64,000 nucleotides of DNA, from NCBI RefSeq assembly GCF_016428595.1, contig NZ_JAELVQ010000007.1, forward strand, positions 62,001 to 126,000, written 5' to 3'. Numbering within the stretch: position 1 is the stretch's first letter; every line of letters starts with the position of its first letter. The translations under genes were made by a program, and so were the position numbers. This stretch comes from Snuella sedimenti (lineage in GTDB: Bacteria; Bacteroidota; Bacteroidia; Flavobacteriales; Flavobacteriaceae). The notes under the pieces were generated by a model. The model did not search any database, had not been told where the DNA came from, and saw only the letters and a program-made list of their open reading frames with translations. Below are positions 25,817 to 33,825 of the stretch, piece by piece.

Positions 25817-27118
25817 ATGAAAATAGTTGCTTTTTTACCGGCCAAAGGAAATAGTGATAGGATTGAGAATAAAAATGTTAAAATACTTGATGGGAAACCA
25901 CTTTTTTTGAGACAACTGGAAAAATTAGTTGCATGTGATTTTATAGATGAAGTATACTTAGATACTGAGTCGGATTTTATAATCGATTTGGCTAGTGAGG
26001 TGGATTGTAGGATTCTAAGAAGAGACCCTGCATTAGCTAGTAATGTGATAGATGGTCATAAATTGTTTTATAACGAAGTTAGTCAGGTTGAAGCGGACGT
26101 TTATATTCAATTACTAGCTACAAGTCCATTTATTAAAATTGAAACTATTAAGAAGGGGTTGGATATTTTGACTCAAAATGAAAGTTATGATTCTGTTGTC
26201 TTAATTAAGAAGGAGAAACAATACACTTGGAATCCTAAAACTTTTAAAACAAACTATGATATTGATAATATTCCCAATAGTTATGAATTACCAGATACAA
26301 TATTGGAAACAATGGGGTTGTATATGGTAAAGAATAGAACAGCACACACTTTGAAAAAGAGAATTGGTGTTAAACCATTTCTTTTAGAAGCTGAACCTAT
26401 AGAAGCCATAGACGTTAATTATCCAAAAGATTTTATACTTGCAAATTATATTGCAGCAGGAATTAGAGAAAATGAAAGAAGTTTATTTAGAAATTTATCT
26501 CATTTATTGTCATCTCCTATTTTGTCTGATATTTTTGATGATTTAGGTATTGATAACCAAATAATATCTGGTTTAATGACTAATTTGGATGGGCGAAAAC
26601 TATTAGGAAGGGCAAAAACATTGAAAATAAAAAAGAAAGATGAAGATGATTTAGGTTCAATTTATGATGCATTACTAACTTATGAAACTATTGTTCCAAA
26701 TGATATAATTGTAGTGGAAAATGAAGTGCCTCAATATGCTTATTTTGGTGAATTAAATGCTAATTTGGCAATTCGTTCAGGGGCAATTGGAGCAATAATT
26801 GGAGGTAATACTAGAGATATTGATGAAGTGAAAAAGTTACAATTTCCAGTTTTTTCAAAAGGCTATAATTGTCAGGATATTAAGCATAAAGGAACAGTGA
26901 AAGATTTTAATAAGAAAATATGTATTGAAAAAGTTTTTATATGTCCGAATGATTTGATTTTTGCAGATAATCAAGGTATTGTTGTTATCCCTCAAGATTA
27001 TGAAGATAAAGTTTTAAAAATTGCAATAGATATTCTAAAAAAGGAGAACATAATTGTATCTGAAGTAGCTGAAGGTATAAAAATTAATGAAATTAGAAAT
27101 AGATATGGGGATTTTTAA
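25817..27118 (+). CDS. Fusion: acylneuraminate-type cytidylyltransferase + RraA-like pyruvate aldolase domain
   Basis: 433 residues, two domains. Residues 1-220 are a CMP-sugar-acid synthetase: P-A-K-G-N-S-D-R-I-E-N-K-N (8-20) is the CTP-binding loop, Q-L-L-A-T-S-P-F (98-105) the matching second motif and D-S-V-V at 125-128; the family activates sialic-, legionaminic- or Kdo-type 2-keto acids with CTP. Residues about 232-433 are an RraA / HMG-aldolase domain: F-G-E-L (310-313), G-N-T-R-D with Arg333 and Asp334 (the acid-binding and metal-binding pair of class II pyruvate aldolases), F-P-V-F (343-346) and A-D-N-Q-G-I-V-V-I-P (383-392). The reading frame is uninterrupted, and both domains keep their key residues, so it appears to be a working bifunctional enzyme. 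No NeuB-like synthase is present in the window. Confidence 0.88.
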   Translation: MKIVAFLPAKGNSDRIENKNVKILDGKPLFLRQLEKLVACDFIDEVYLDTESDFIIDLASEVDCRILRRDPALASNVIDGHKLFYNEVSQVEADVYIQLLATSPFIKIETIKKGLDILTQNESYDSVVLIKKEKQYTWNPKTFKTNYDIDNIPNSYELPDTILETMGLYMVKNRTAHTLKKRIGVKPFLLEAEPIEAIDVNYPKDFILANYIAAGIRENERSLFRNLSHLLSSPILSDIFDDLGIDNQIISGLMTNLDGRKLLGRAKTLKIKKKDEDDLGSIYDALLTYETIVPNDIIVVENEVPQYAYFGELNANLAIRSGAIGAIIGGNTRDIDEVKKLQFPVFSKGYNCQDIKHKGTVKDFNKKICIEKVFICPNDLIFADNQGIVVIPQDYEDKVLKIAIDILKKENIIVSEVAEGIKINEIRNRYGDF

Positions 27119-27180
27119 TGCTCATATAAATTGGAGCTAGCTTAATTTTTATAATTTAACATTTGGTGTAAGAAGTTGAT

Positions 27181-28554
27181 ATGATTGTAGGTAAAGGATA
27201 TAAAAAAAAAGTTAGTGCTATTTGGAAAAAATGGCTAAAAGTGAATCAATCGGGGCTGAATTTTGGAAGAGTAATGGCAAATCAAATTTTTTACGCATGT
27301 CATTATGATAATCAATTTTCAACTGTTTCTAAAAACAAAATAATCAAAGTTTTAGCGAAACTTTTAAAAGCGGTTGTTTTTACGAAATTGGAAACACCAT
27401 TTCATTTTGAAAATACAGGCAAATCAATTTTGTTTTTTCATCAAGAAGATAATAGAAGGGATTATCAACAGCAGTGTAATTATGTCTTAGATCAATTAGT
27501 AGTTAATTATGAAATAACTGAAATAACTGTTGATAAAAATAAAAAGAATAAAAATGCGATTAGGATGAAACATTCTTTTAAGAAAATTATTCTTTTATTT
27601 AAACTGTTCTTTTATACATACTCGAGTAAAAATTATTATACTTCCAATGGTATTCATAGAAACTTAAATTTTTATGTTATTTCATTGTATTATTACGACT
27701 ATTATTTTCGTCTTCTAGAGATTTTGAAAGATTATGAAATAAAACTTCTTATTACATTCTGCGATGTAAAAGAGTATGCAAACATATTGACACAGGCTTG
27801 TATTAGATTAAATGTTATAACAATAACCCAACAACATGCTTTATATATAAGTGTGAATAAAAATAATTATTCACAAGTAGTTTTAAATTATAAAAACCTG
27901 ATATCTAGTTATTTGTTGGCTTGGGGAAAAGGTATTAATAAGCAATGGAAAGCTACTAATTTTGATTTTAGTAAAATTGTTTATGCAGGTAGTAACCTTC
28001 CGGGTCACATTCGAAGTGTAAAGGTTAAAGGTATAAGTTTACCACTTATAAAAAAGTTTGGAGTTATTTTAAGTGCGGAATATTGGAGGAAAACGAATAT
28101 GGAAATTTTGAAGATTGCTTACCAATTTTCAATTGAAAGAGAATATAAATTTGAAATTTTATTTCACCCTACTAACGATATTGGGTATTATAGGGATAAA
28201 CTTGATTTTATTGAGGATAAGCACTATTTTCAAGGTATAAATAATCCGGATAATTTTATTATAGATAAACAGTTTTTAGTTTGTAACACAACAAGTCTTT
28301 ATTTACGATGTTTAGTGAATAATAGGAAATGTTTTAGGTTTAAGGACGAGAATTTTATTGATATTGGAGGAGTAGATGAAGATATTTTTAAAAATTTAGA
28401 TGACTTAAAAAAACTTTGTTTCGATGGTATGTTTTTTAAAAATGATGATTATGAAAAAATAAATTCTGTTCTTGCATTTCACTATGGCAATGAGGAAATG
28501 GGGTATGAAAAAGCCATAGAAAGAATTTTAAAAAAGGAAAATATTAGTATTTAA
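27181..28554 (+). CDS. Unassigned glycosyltransferase-like protein (probable GT-B fold)
   Basis: 457 residues with no family I can name surely. Two-domain layout: residues 1-285 contain a hydrophobic strand I-T-F-C-D and T-Q-Q-H-A-L-Y (216-222), then Y-L-L-A-W-G-K-G (244-251), a pattern seen in GT-B enzymes of the capsule/polysialyl and CDP-glycerol transferase type. Residues 292-457 resemble a second Rossmann domain with H-P-T-N-D and a C-N-T-T-S-L-Y-L-R motif where donor phosphates usually bind. No signal peptide or membrane helix. It follows the CMP-transferase fusion by 62 bases, so a CMP-sugar-acid transferase is an attractive guess. Confidence 0.75.
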   Translation: MIVGKGYKKKVSAIWKKWLKVNQSGLNFGRVMANQIFYACHYDNQFSTVSKNKIIKVLAKLLKAVVFTKLETPFHFENTGKSILFFHQEDNRRDYQQQCNYVLDQLVVNYEITEITVDKNKKNKNAIRMKHSFKKIILLFKLFFYTYSSKNYYTSNGIHRNLNFYVISLYYYDYYFRLLEILKDYEIKLLITFCDVKEYANILTQACIRLNVITITQQHALYISVNKNNYSQVVLNYKNLISSYLLAWGKGINKQWKATNFDFSKIVYAGSNLPGHIRSVKVKGISLPLIKKFGVILSAEYWRKTNMEILKIAYQFSIEREYKFEILFHPTNDIGYYRDKLDFIEDKHYFQGINNPDNFIIDKQFLVCNTTSLYLRCLVNNRKCFRFKDENFIDIGGVDEDIFKNLDDLKKLCFDGMFFKNDDYEKINSVLAFHYGNEEMGYEKAIERILKKENISI

Positions 28555-28832
28555 TTTTTTTAGACCAAATACTAATAAATAATAAGAACTGATAGATTAA
28601 TTTAAAGTTTTTATAAGACATCGTATAATCTAATGATAGGGATTTTTTATAGAATTTTTTCAACAAAACGGTTTTGTCTATGTTGTAATCAATGTTCTAT
28701 GTTTATTAACAAAAATTAATGGTAGACAGATTATTTGAGTTTCAGTGATTGTAAATTTGCACAAAGATTTTTAATTGTTTATTTAGAATGGAATATCTCG
28801 AAATAATTGTTGCCTAAGAAATTAGATAATTT
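28555..28832. other. AT-rich intergenic gap, possible internal promoter region
   Basis: 278 bases, the longest gap in the 15.6-35.7 kb block. No repeat or frame is convincing. It holds one TAnnTTTG match (TAAATTTG, 28752-28759), 73 bases before the WbsX start, with a TTTG only 14 bases upstream of it, shorter than the usual spacing. Confidence 0.5.
28752..28759 (+). promoter_or_regulatory. Candidate internal -7 box (TAAATTTG) upstream of the WbsX gene
   Basis: Fits the TAnnTTTG consensus in the largest gap of the transferase block, where a second transcript could begin. The upstream element is poorly spaced, so this is tentative. Confidence 0.3.
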
Positions 28833-29927
28833 ATGAAAATTAGATCAATAGCATTTGTTTTACCACAGTTTCATCCAATTCCAGAAAATGATTTGTGGTG
28901 GGGCAAAGGATTTACGGATTGGACAAATGTTATTAAGGCAGAACCACTTTTTAAAGGACATTATCAACCTCGCATACCTACAATGCTGGGGTATTATGAT
29001 TTAAGACAAGAAGTTGCTAGGGAAGCTCAAGCTAATTTGGCAAAGAAATATGGTATTTATGGGTTCTGTTACTATCATTATTGGTTTAATAGTAAACGGC
29101 TGCTAAATTATCCAATAGATGAAATGTTGAGACTTAAGAAGCCTGATATACCATTTATGTTATGTTGGGCTAATGAAAATTGGACTAGGCGTTGGGACGG
29201 AAAAGATCAAGATATCTTAATAAAACAAAATTACAGTTCTGATGATGATAAAGACCATATAAGATGGTTGTGTAAATTTGTTTTTACAGATAAACGTTAT
29301 ATTAAAGTAAATGATTGTCCTGTATTTATTGTTTACAGAGATGAACTATTACCAAATGCAAAAGAAACAGCAAATATTTGGCGAGAAATAGCTGTCAAGG
29401 AGTTTGGTTTTAAGGGGTTGTATTTATGCACCACGGAAAGCTTTAGGAATGTTAAGGACCCTTCATTGATAAATTTTGATGCTTCCATTGAGTTCGCTCC
29501 TCATCAGTTAATACGACATAAATTAAAAGAGTCATTTTTCAATAAAATATGTTGTAAGTTAAAGATAAAAAAAAGAGAGGTGTTAAATAAACGAGATTAT
29601 CGCAAAGCAGTTGATTTGAGTTTAAAAAGAAAAATCCCTAGCTATAAACTTTACAGATGTGTGTCTCCGTCATTTGATAATACAGCTAGAAAAAACACAA
29701 ATGGGGTAATTGTGGTGAAAAGTTCTCCTAGGCAGTACTATAGGTGGCTAAAGGGGATAGTATATAGTTTTCGTAAATATTCAGAAGACGAGAACTTTCT
29801 TTTTATAAATGCGATGAATGAATGGGCGGAAGGAAATCATTTGGAACCTTGTAAAAAATATGGGTTAAGTTATTTAAGGTTAACTAACAAAGCTCTAAAA
29901 AAAACAGCAGAAGTTGGAAGTAAATAA
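28833..29927 (+). CDS. WbsX-type glycosyltransferase / GH99-like protein
   Basis: 364 residues matching Glyco_tran_WbsX (GH99-like TIM barrel): P-Q-F-H-P-I-P-E-N-D-x-W-W-G-x-G-F-T-D-W-T-N-V near the N-terminus, then Y-Y-D-L-R, F-C-Y-Y-H-Y-W-F, W-A-N-E-N-W-T-R-R-W and a C-terminal N-A-M-N-E-W-A-E-G-N-H-L-E-P. All hallmark blocks are present. The family recurs in O-antigen and rhamnan clusters and is assigned to glycosyl transfer or trimming. It overlaps the next gene by 14 bases. Confidence 0.9.
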   Translation: MKIRSIAFVLPQFHPIPENDLWWGKGFTDWTNVIKAEPLFKGHYQPRIPTMLGYYDLRQEVAREAQANLAKKYGIYGFCYYHYWFNSKRLLNYPIDEMLRLKKPDIPFMLCWANENWTRRWDGKDQDILIKQNYSSDDDKDHIRWLCKFVFTDKRYIKVNDCPVFIVYRDELLPNAKETANIWREIAVKEFGFKGLYLCTTESFRNVKDPSLINFDASIEFAPHQLIRHKLKESFFNKICCKLKIKKREVLNKRDYRKAVDLSLKRKIPSYKLYRCVSPSFDNTARKNTNGVIVVKSSPRQYYRWLKGIVYSFRKYSEDENFLFINAMNEWAEGNHLEPCKKYGLSYLRLTNKALKKTAEVGSK

Positions 29928-30864
29928 TAATTTGTTATCTGATAATTTAAAATCTTTAAAGTTATCTGTAATTATATTAAATTATAATAGTTCTATTGAC
30001 ACCTTGGAACTTTATAGAAGTTTAACTAGATTTAATTTAAGTTTTCTAAACATTTTTATTATAGATAACAATTCAAAAACAAAAGACCTTTTGTTTTTGA
30101 AACAAAACATTCCACAAAAAAATCTTTTACAAAACGATAAAAATTTGGGATATGGCGGCGGTAATAAAATAGGGATAGAAATCGCGCGTCAAAAAAAAAT
30201 TAATTATGCCCTTTTATTAAATCCTGATATAAGATTAGAAAAGGAAACTTTAATTCATTTATTAAAATTAATTTCTAGTAATGAAGAGATTGCTGCTGTT
30301 GGACCAAGAATTTGTTTTCGAGATACTCCAGATATTATTTATTCAGATGGAGGTTTGGTAAATACTGAAAAGGGGTTTGAATCGTCCCATATTAATTATA
30401 AAAAGAACAAAAAAGAAGTAAACGTAAAACAAAGGTTTGATATTGATTATGTTAATGGTAGCTGTTTGATGATAAACATAAAAGCATTGCATAAAATTGG
30501 GGTTTTATTGGATACTTTTTTTATGTATTACGAGGAGACAGAATGGTGTTTAAGAGCTAAGAGTCTCGGTTATAAGATTTGTGTAGATAGTAAAGTAGAG
30601 GCTTTTCATGAAACAAGTCAGAAAAAAAAGAATTATTACTTTTATATGACACGTAACAGAATTTTGATAGCAAAACGATTTAATCATAAGTATTTTAAAA
30701 CGGTTAAAATTGTTTTAAAGAATCTTTTAAAAGAGTTCAAGAAGACAATCATTGTTAAAGGTTATAAATCACCCTATTTATATTATAAAGTAAAAGGTTT
30801 TTTTGCAGGGTTATTATTTAGAATAGAAAAGTATGAAGGTTTTTCTCCCGTTCGGAAAAAATAG
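29914..30864 (+). CDS. GT2 glycosyltransferase, rhamnosyltransferase-like
   Basis: 316 residues. I-I-L-N-Y-N-S, I-I-D-N-N-S, N-L-G-Y-G-G-G-N and L-L-N-P-D-I-R-L are the signature blocks of WbbL/RfbF-like rhamnosyl- or fucosyltransferases; E-E-T-E-W-C-L-R near residue 208 is the acceptor-side motif. The start TTG 29914 lies inside the WbsX gene, and a 32-base overlap with the next gene marks tight coupling. Confidence 0.88.
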   Translation: MEVNNNLLSDNLKSLKLSVIILNYNSSIDTLELYRSLTRFNLSFLNIFIIDNNSKTKDLLFLKQNIPQKNLLQNDKNLGYGGGNKIGIEIARQKKINYALLLNPDIRLEKETLIHLLKLISSNEEIAAVGPRICFRDTPDIIYSDGGLVNTEKGFESSHINYKKNKKEVNVKQRFDIDYVNGSCLMINIKALHKIGVLLDTFFMYYEETEWCLRAKSLGYKICVDSKVEAFHETSQKKKNYYFYMTRNRILIAKRFNHKYFKTVKIVLKNLLKEFKKTIIVKGYKSPYLYYKVKGFFAGLLFRIEKYEGFSPVRKK

Positions 30865-31861
30865 TAATAACTATATAGAAGAGATAAATGCTTATTTTAA
30901 GGGGGACTTTGTTTATGGAAGTTATAGGGACTATAAACAAGAATATAATATTGTAAATATACACTGGCCTGAAGCTCTATTTGAATGGCAAGATGTTTCG
31001 GATAAAGATTTGGTTGAACTGGAAAAAAATATTAAACAATGGAAGCAATATTCCAAGATAGTTTATACCAGGCATAATAGAGAACCTCATAACAAGGGCA
31101 TAAAAAATATTAAAGCTCTTTATGTAATTATTTTAAAGTATTGTGATGGCATTATCCATTTAGGTGATTTTAGCCTGCGAGAACTTTTAAAGAACTATCC
31201 TAAATACAAGGCTAAAATCAATGCAGTTATTCCACACCCGCTGTACCTCAAGAATAAAAAATATATAACCCAAGAACAAGCTAGGGAAAAATTTTCAATA
31301 AAAGTAGATGCTAAAGTAGTATTGGTGTTTGGTAATATAAGGACTAAAGAAGAGAAAAAATTGATATTAAAGGCTTTTAATAAGTTAAAAACTGACAATA
31401 AATTATTGTTAGTTTCTAGAATGCCTTACTTTTTAGAGGGGGTGCCTTCATGGCGACTTAAGATTTTAATGAAACAGATAGTGAGATTTTATTACGGATT
31501 GTTTTCGAAGTATAAGTTTTTTTATGATTTTGTTAAACAGGAAGATATACCGTATTTTGTTAGTGCTGCCGATATAGTTTTTGTTCCAAGAATAAAGCAT
31601 TTAAATTCAGGAAATGTGTATTTGGGATTTTCTTATAATAAACCGATAGTGGGGCCTGCAGTTGGTAATATAAAAGAAGTTTTAAATAATGATTTTAACT
31701 ATTTATTTGATCCAAAAAATATTAAATCTGTCACAAATGCTTTGGAAAAAGGGCTTAAAGAAGATATAAGTATTGTCCATGAAAAGGTTTACAAAGAGAA
31801 TCTTCCCAATTTAGTAGCCAAAAAATATTTTGAATTCTTTTTAAAAGTATTACATGGGTAA
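30833..31861 (+). CDS. GT-B glycosyltransferase-like protein
   Basis: 342 residues. An N-terminal half with N-I-H-W-P-E and V-Y-T-R-H-N (acceptor side) and a C-terminal half with V-L-V-F-G-N-I-R, A-A-D-I-V-F-V-P-R and G-N-V-Y-L-G-F-S-Y-N-K-P-I-V-G suggest a GT4-like fold. The classical E-x7-E motif is replaced by this N-S-G-N-V-Y-L-G segment, as in several exopolysaccharide transferases. Specificity unknown. Confidence 0.82.
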   Translation: MKVFLPFGKNSNNYIEEINAYFKGDFVYGSYRDYKQEYNIVNIHWPEALFEWQDVSDKDLVELEKNIKQWKQYSKIVYTRHNREPHNKGIKNIKALYVIILKYCDGIIHLGDFSLRELLKNYPKYKAKINAVIPHPLYLKNKKYITQEQAREKFSIKVDAKVVLVFGNIRTKEEKKLILKAFNKLKTDNKLLLVSRMPYFLEGVPSWRLKILMKQIVRFYYGLFSKYKFFYDFVKQEDIPYFVSAADIVFVPRIKHLNSGNVYLGFSYNKPIVGPAVGNIKEVLNNDFNYLFDPKNIKSVTNALEKGLKEDISIVHEKVYKENLPNLVAKKYFEFFLKVLHG

Positions 31862-32798
31862 AGATTTTTTGGTTTCAGTTATTATTCCAACATACAACAG
31901 AGCACATTTGTTGGGTGAAACACTGCAATCTGTTTTAAACCAAAGTTATGAGTTTTGGGAATGTATAATAGTTGATGATGGTAGTACAGATAATACCCGG
32001 GAAGAAGTTTTAAAATTTTGTAATTTAGATAATAGATTTAGTTATTATGTAAGGCCAGATAGTTATTTGAAAGGAGCAAATACTTGTAGGAAATATGGTT
32101 TTGAACTTAGTAAAGGGCTATATATAAATTGGCTTGATAGTGATGATGTTTTAATAAATGACAAATTAGAGAAGCAGATAAGAGTCTTAGAAAAACAAGA
32201 TAAAAGTGTTTGCGTATCTAATGCCGAATTTTTTGATCAAATACCAAATGATTGCCCTGAAAATCTCTGGTCTGACAAGCTAATAGTTGACAATGTTAAG
32301 GATGCTTTGGTCTTGCAAAAAGTAAGATGGGCAACCGGAGCCCTTTTATGGAAAAGGGATGTAGTGCATATTAATAATTGGAAAGAGGGATTACAAGGTG
32401 GTCAGGAATGGCTTTTTAATATATTATCAGCCTTTTATTTACAGGAGTCAGACTTTTGTTTTTTAGATGAGACTGTATTGTTTGTAAGAAATTCCAATGA
32501 ATCAATAACCCGAGATGCATCGTTGGTGTTTAGGTTTAATAATTATCTATTAGCAAGAATTTTATTGTTGGAACATTTATTTGATGTGAGAAAGCCTGAG
32601 TTCTATAAGTATTTTAATAGGACTTATTTGTTTTCACTAAAATATATCAAGTTGTTGGCATCAAAAGGCCGTTTTAAATTTATTTTTCGGTTAAGTCGAT
32701 TAATTTATAAATATTCTAAGCCGTTTTTTTTAAAATTTTGGTTTGGGCTATTCTTTTATGCGATTTTTAAAAAAGATTATTTTTTAAAAGGAATCTAA
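31854..32798 (+). CDS. GT2 glycosyltransferase, paralogue C
   Basis: 314 residues. V-S-V-I-I-P-T-Y-N-R-A-H, V-D-D-G-S-T-D-N-T, K-G-A-N-T-C-R-K and W-L-D-S-D-D-V are shared with the transferases at 21388 and 22359. It sits about 9 kb from them, so the family expanded by duplication or separate acquisition. The start overlaps the previous gene by eight bases and the next gene follows immediately. Confidence 0.9.
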   Translation: MGKDFLVSVIIPTYNRAHLLGETLQSVLNQSYEFWECIIVDDGSTDNTREEVLKFCNLDNRFSYYVRPDSYLKGANTCRKYGFELSKGLYINWLDSDDVLINDKLEKQIRVLEKQDKSVCVSNAEFFDQIPNDCPENLWSDKLIVDNVKDALVLQKVRWATGALLWKRDVVHINNWKEGLQGGQEWLFNILSAFYLQESDFCFLDETVLFVRNSNESITRDASLVFRFNNYLLARILLLEHLFDVRKPEFYKYFNRTYLFSLKYIKLLASKGRFKFIFRLSRLIYKYSKPFFLKFWFGLFFYAIFKKDYFLKGI

Positions 32799-33824
32799 AT
32801 GGGAAACAAGATTTATATTTTATATAAAGAATGGTCTCGTCATGGTAAATATTCAGGCTATCAACGAGTTGTGAGTTATATGAGTTTGAAGGTGAAATGG
32901 CCTAGAGTATTTGCATTACCTTATTCTCTAGCTAATTATTTAAAGAAAAAAACAAAACTTGTAAATTATAGAAGCGAGACTATTTTAAAAGAGTTGTTTA
33001 TTTTATTTAGGATTTTTAACAAAAAAACAGTATTTGTTTTGTATGGCGATATGGATTACTATTTTTTGCATTATTTAAAACAGTTTCCATTTAATCTGAG
33101 AAAGAATAAATTAATAGCGACCTTTCATCATCCGCCTTATGAGTTAGAAAAGCGTTTGCAGTATAACAGAAAAGAAGTGCTTGGCGCTTTAGATAAAATA
33201 ATTGTTATGGGGCCTAATCAAATCCCATTTTTAAAGAAGTATACTGATGCCGATATTAAGTTTATTCCACATGGTATTGATACGCATTTTTTCACACCTG
33301 ATAATCGTGTAACAAGAAGCAATTCAATTTTGATTTTTGGTGTCTCACACAGGGATCATGTCCGGAATATAGCAGTTATTAAAAAGGTAAATGAATTGAA
33401 CCTACCGGTTACATTTGTTATAGTGATGCCTAAAGCGGAATCGGAGATATATGCGGATGCAAAGAATACTGAGATTATTTATGATATGATCGATGATGAA
33501 CAACTCTTGTATTACTACCGTTCTTGTAAGGGCGTTTTGCTATCTCTGATAGATTGTACAGCTTCTAATACTATATTGGAAGCCTTAAGTACGGGATGTC
33601 CTTTAATTGTTAACAGGGTGGGAGCTGTCGATAACTATATACCAGAATCGGCTAATATTCCAATGTTTAATACCGGAGATATAGAGGGTACGGCAAGGTA
33701 TATTAAAAGGTTGATCGATGATGCTGTTTATTTAGAGCGTATTGCCCATTTGCAACGCGTATTGGCTTTAAGGTATGATTGGAAAAATATAGTACAAGAA
33801 ACCAAAAACTTTATATTTAATTGA
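32799..33824 (+). CDS. GT4-like (GT-B) glycosyltransferase
   Basis: 341 residues. F-I-P-H-G-I-D-T-H-F-F (about 158), a D-x-E-Q-L-L-Y-Y-Y-R-S-C-K-G-V-L-L block and N-T-I-L-E-A-L-S-T-G-C-P-L-I-V-N (about 253) form the nucleotide-sugar site. The N-terminal half includes T-F-H-H-P-P-Y-E. It abuts paralogue C, and the asparagine-synthase gene starts two bases after its stop. Confidence 0.9.
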   Translation: MGNKIYILYKEWSRHGKYSGYQRVVSYMSLKVKWPRVFALPYSLANYLKKKTKLVNYRSETILKELFILFRIFNKKTVFVLYGDMDYYFLHYLKQFPFNLRKNKLIATFHHPPYELEKRLQYNRKEVLGALDKIIVMGPNQIPFLKKYTDADIKFIPHGIDTHFFTPDNRVTRSNSILIFGVSHRDHVRNIAVIKKVNELNLPVTFVIVMPKAESEIYADAKNTEIIYDMIDDEQLLYYYRSCKGVLLSLIDCTASNTILEALSTGCPLIVNRVGAVDNYIPESANIPMFNTGDIEGTARYIKRLIDDAVYLERIAHLQRVLALRYDWKNIVQETKNFIFN

Positions 33825-33825
33825 T

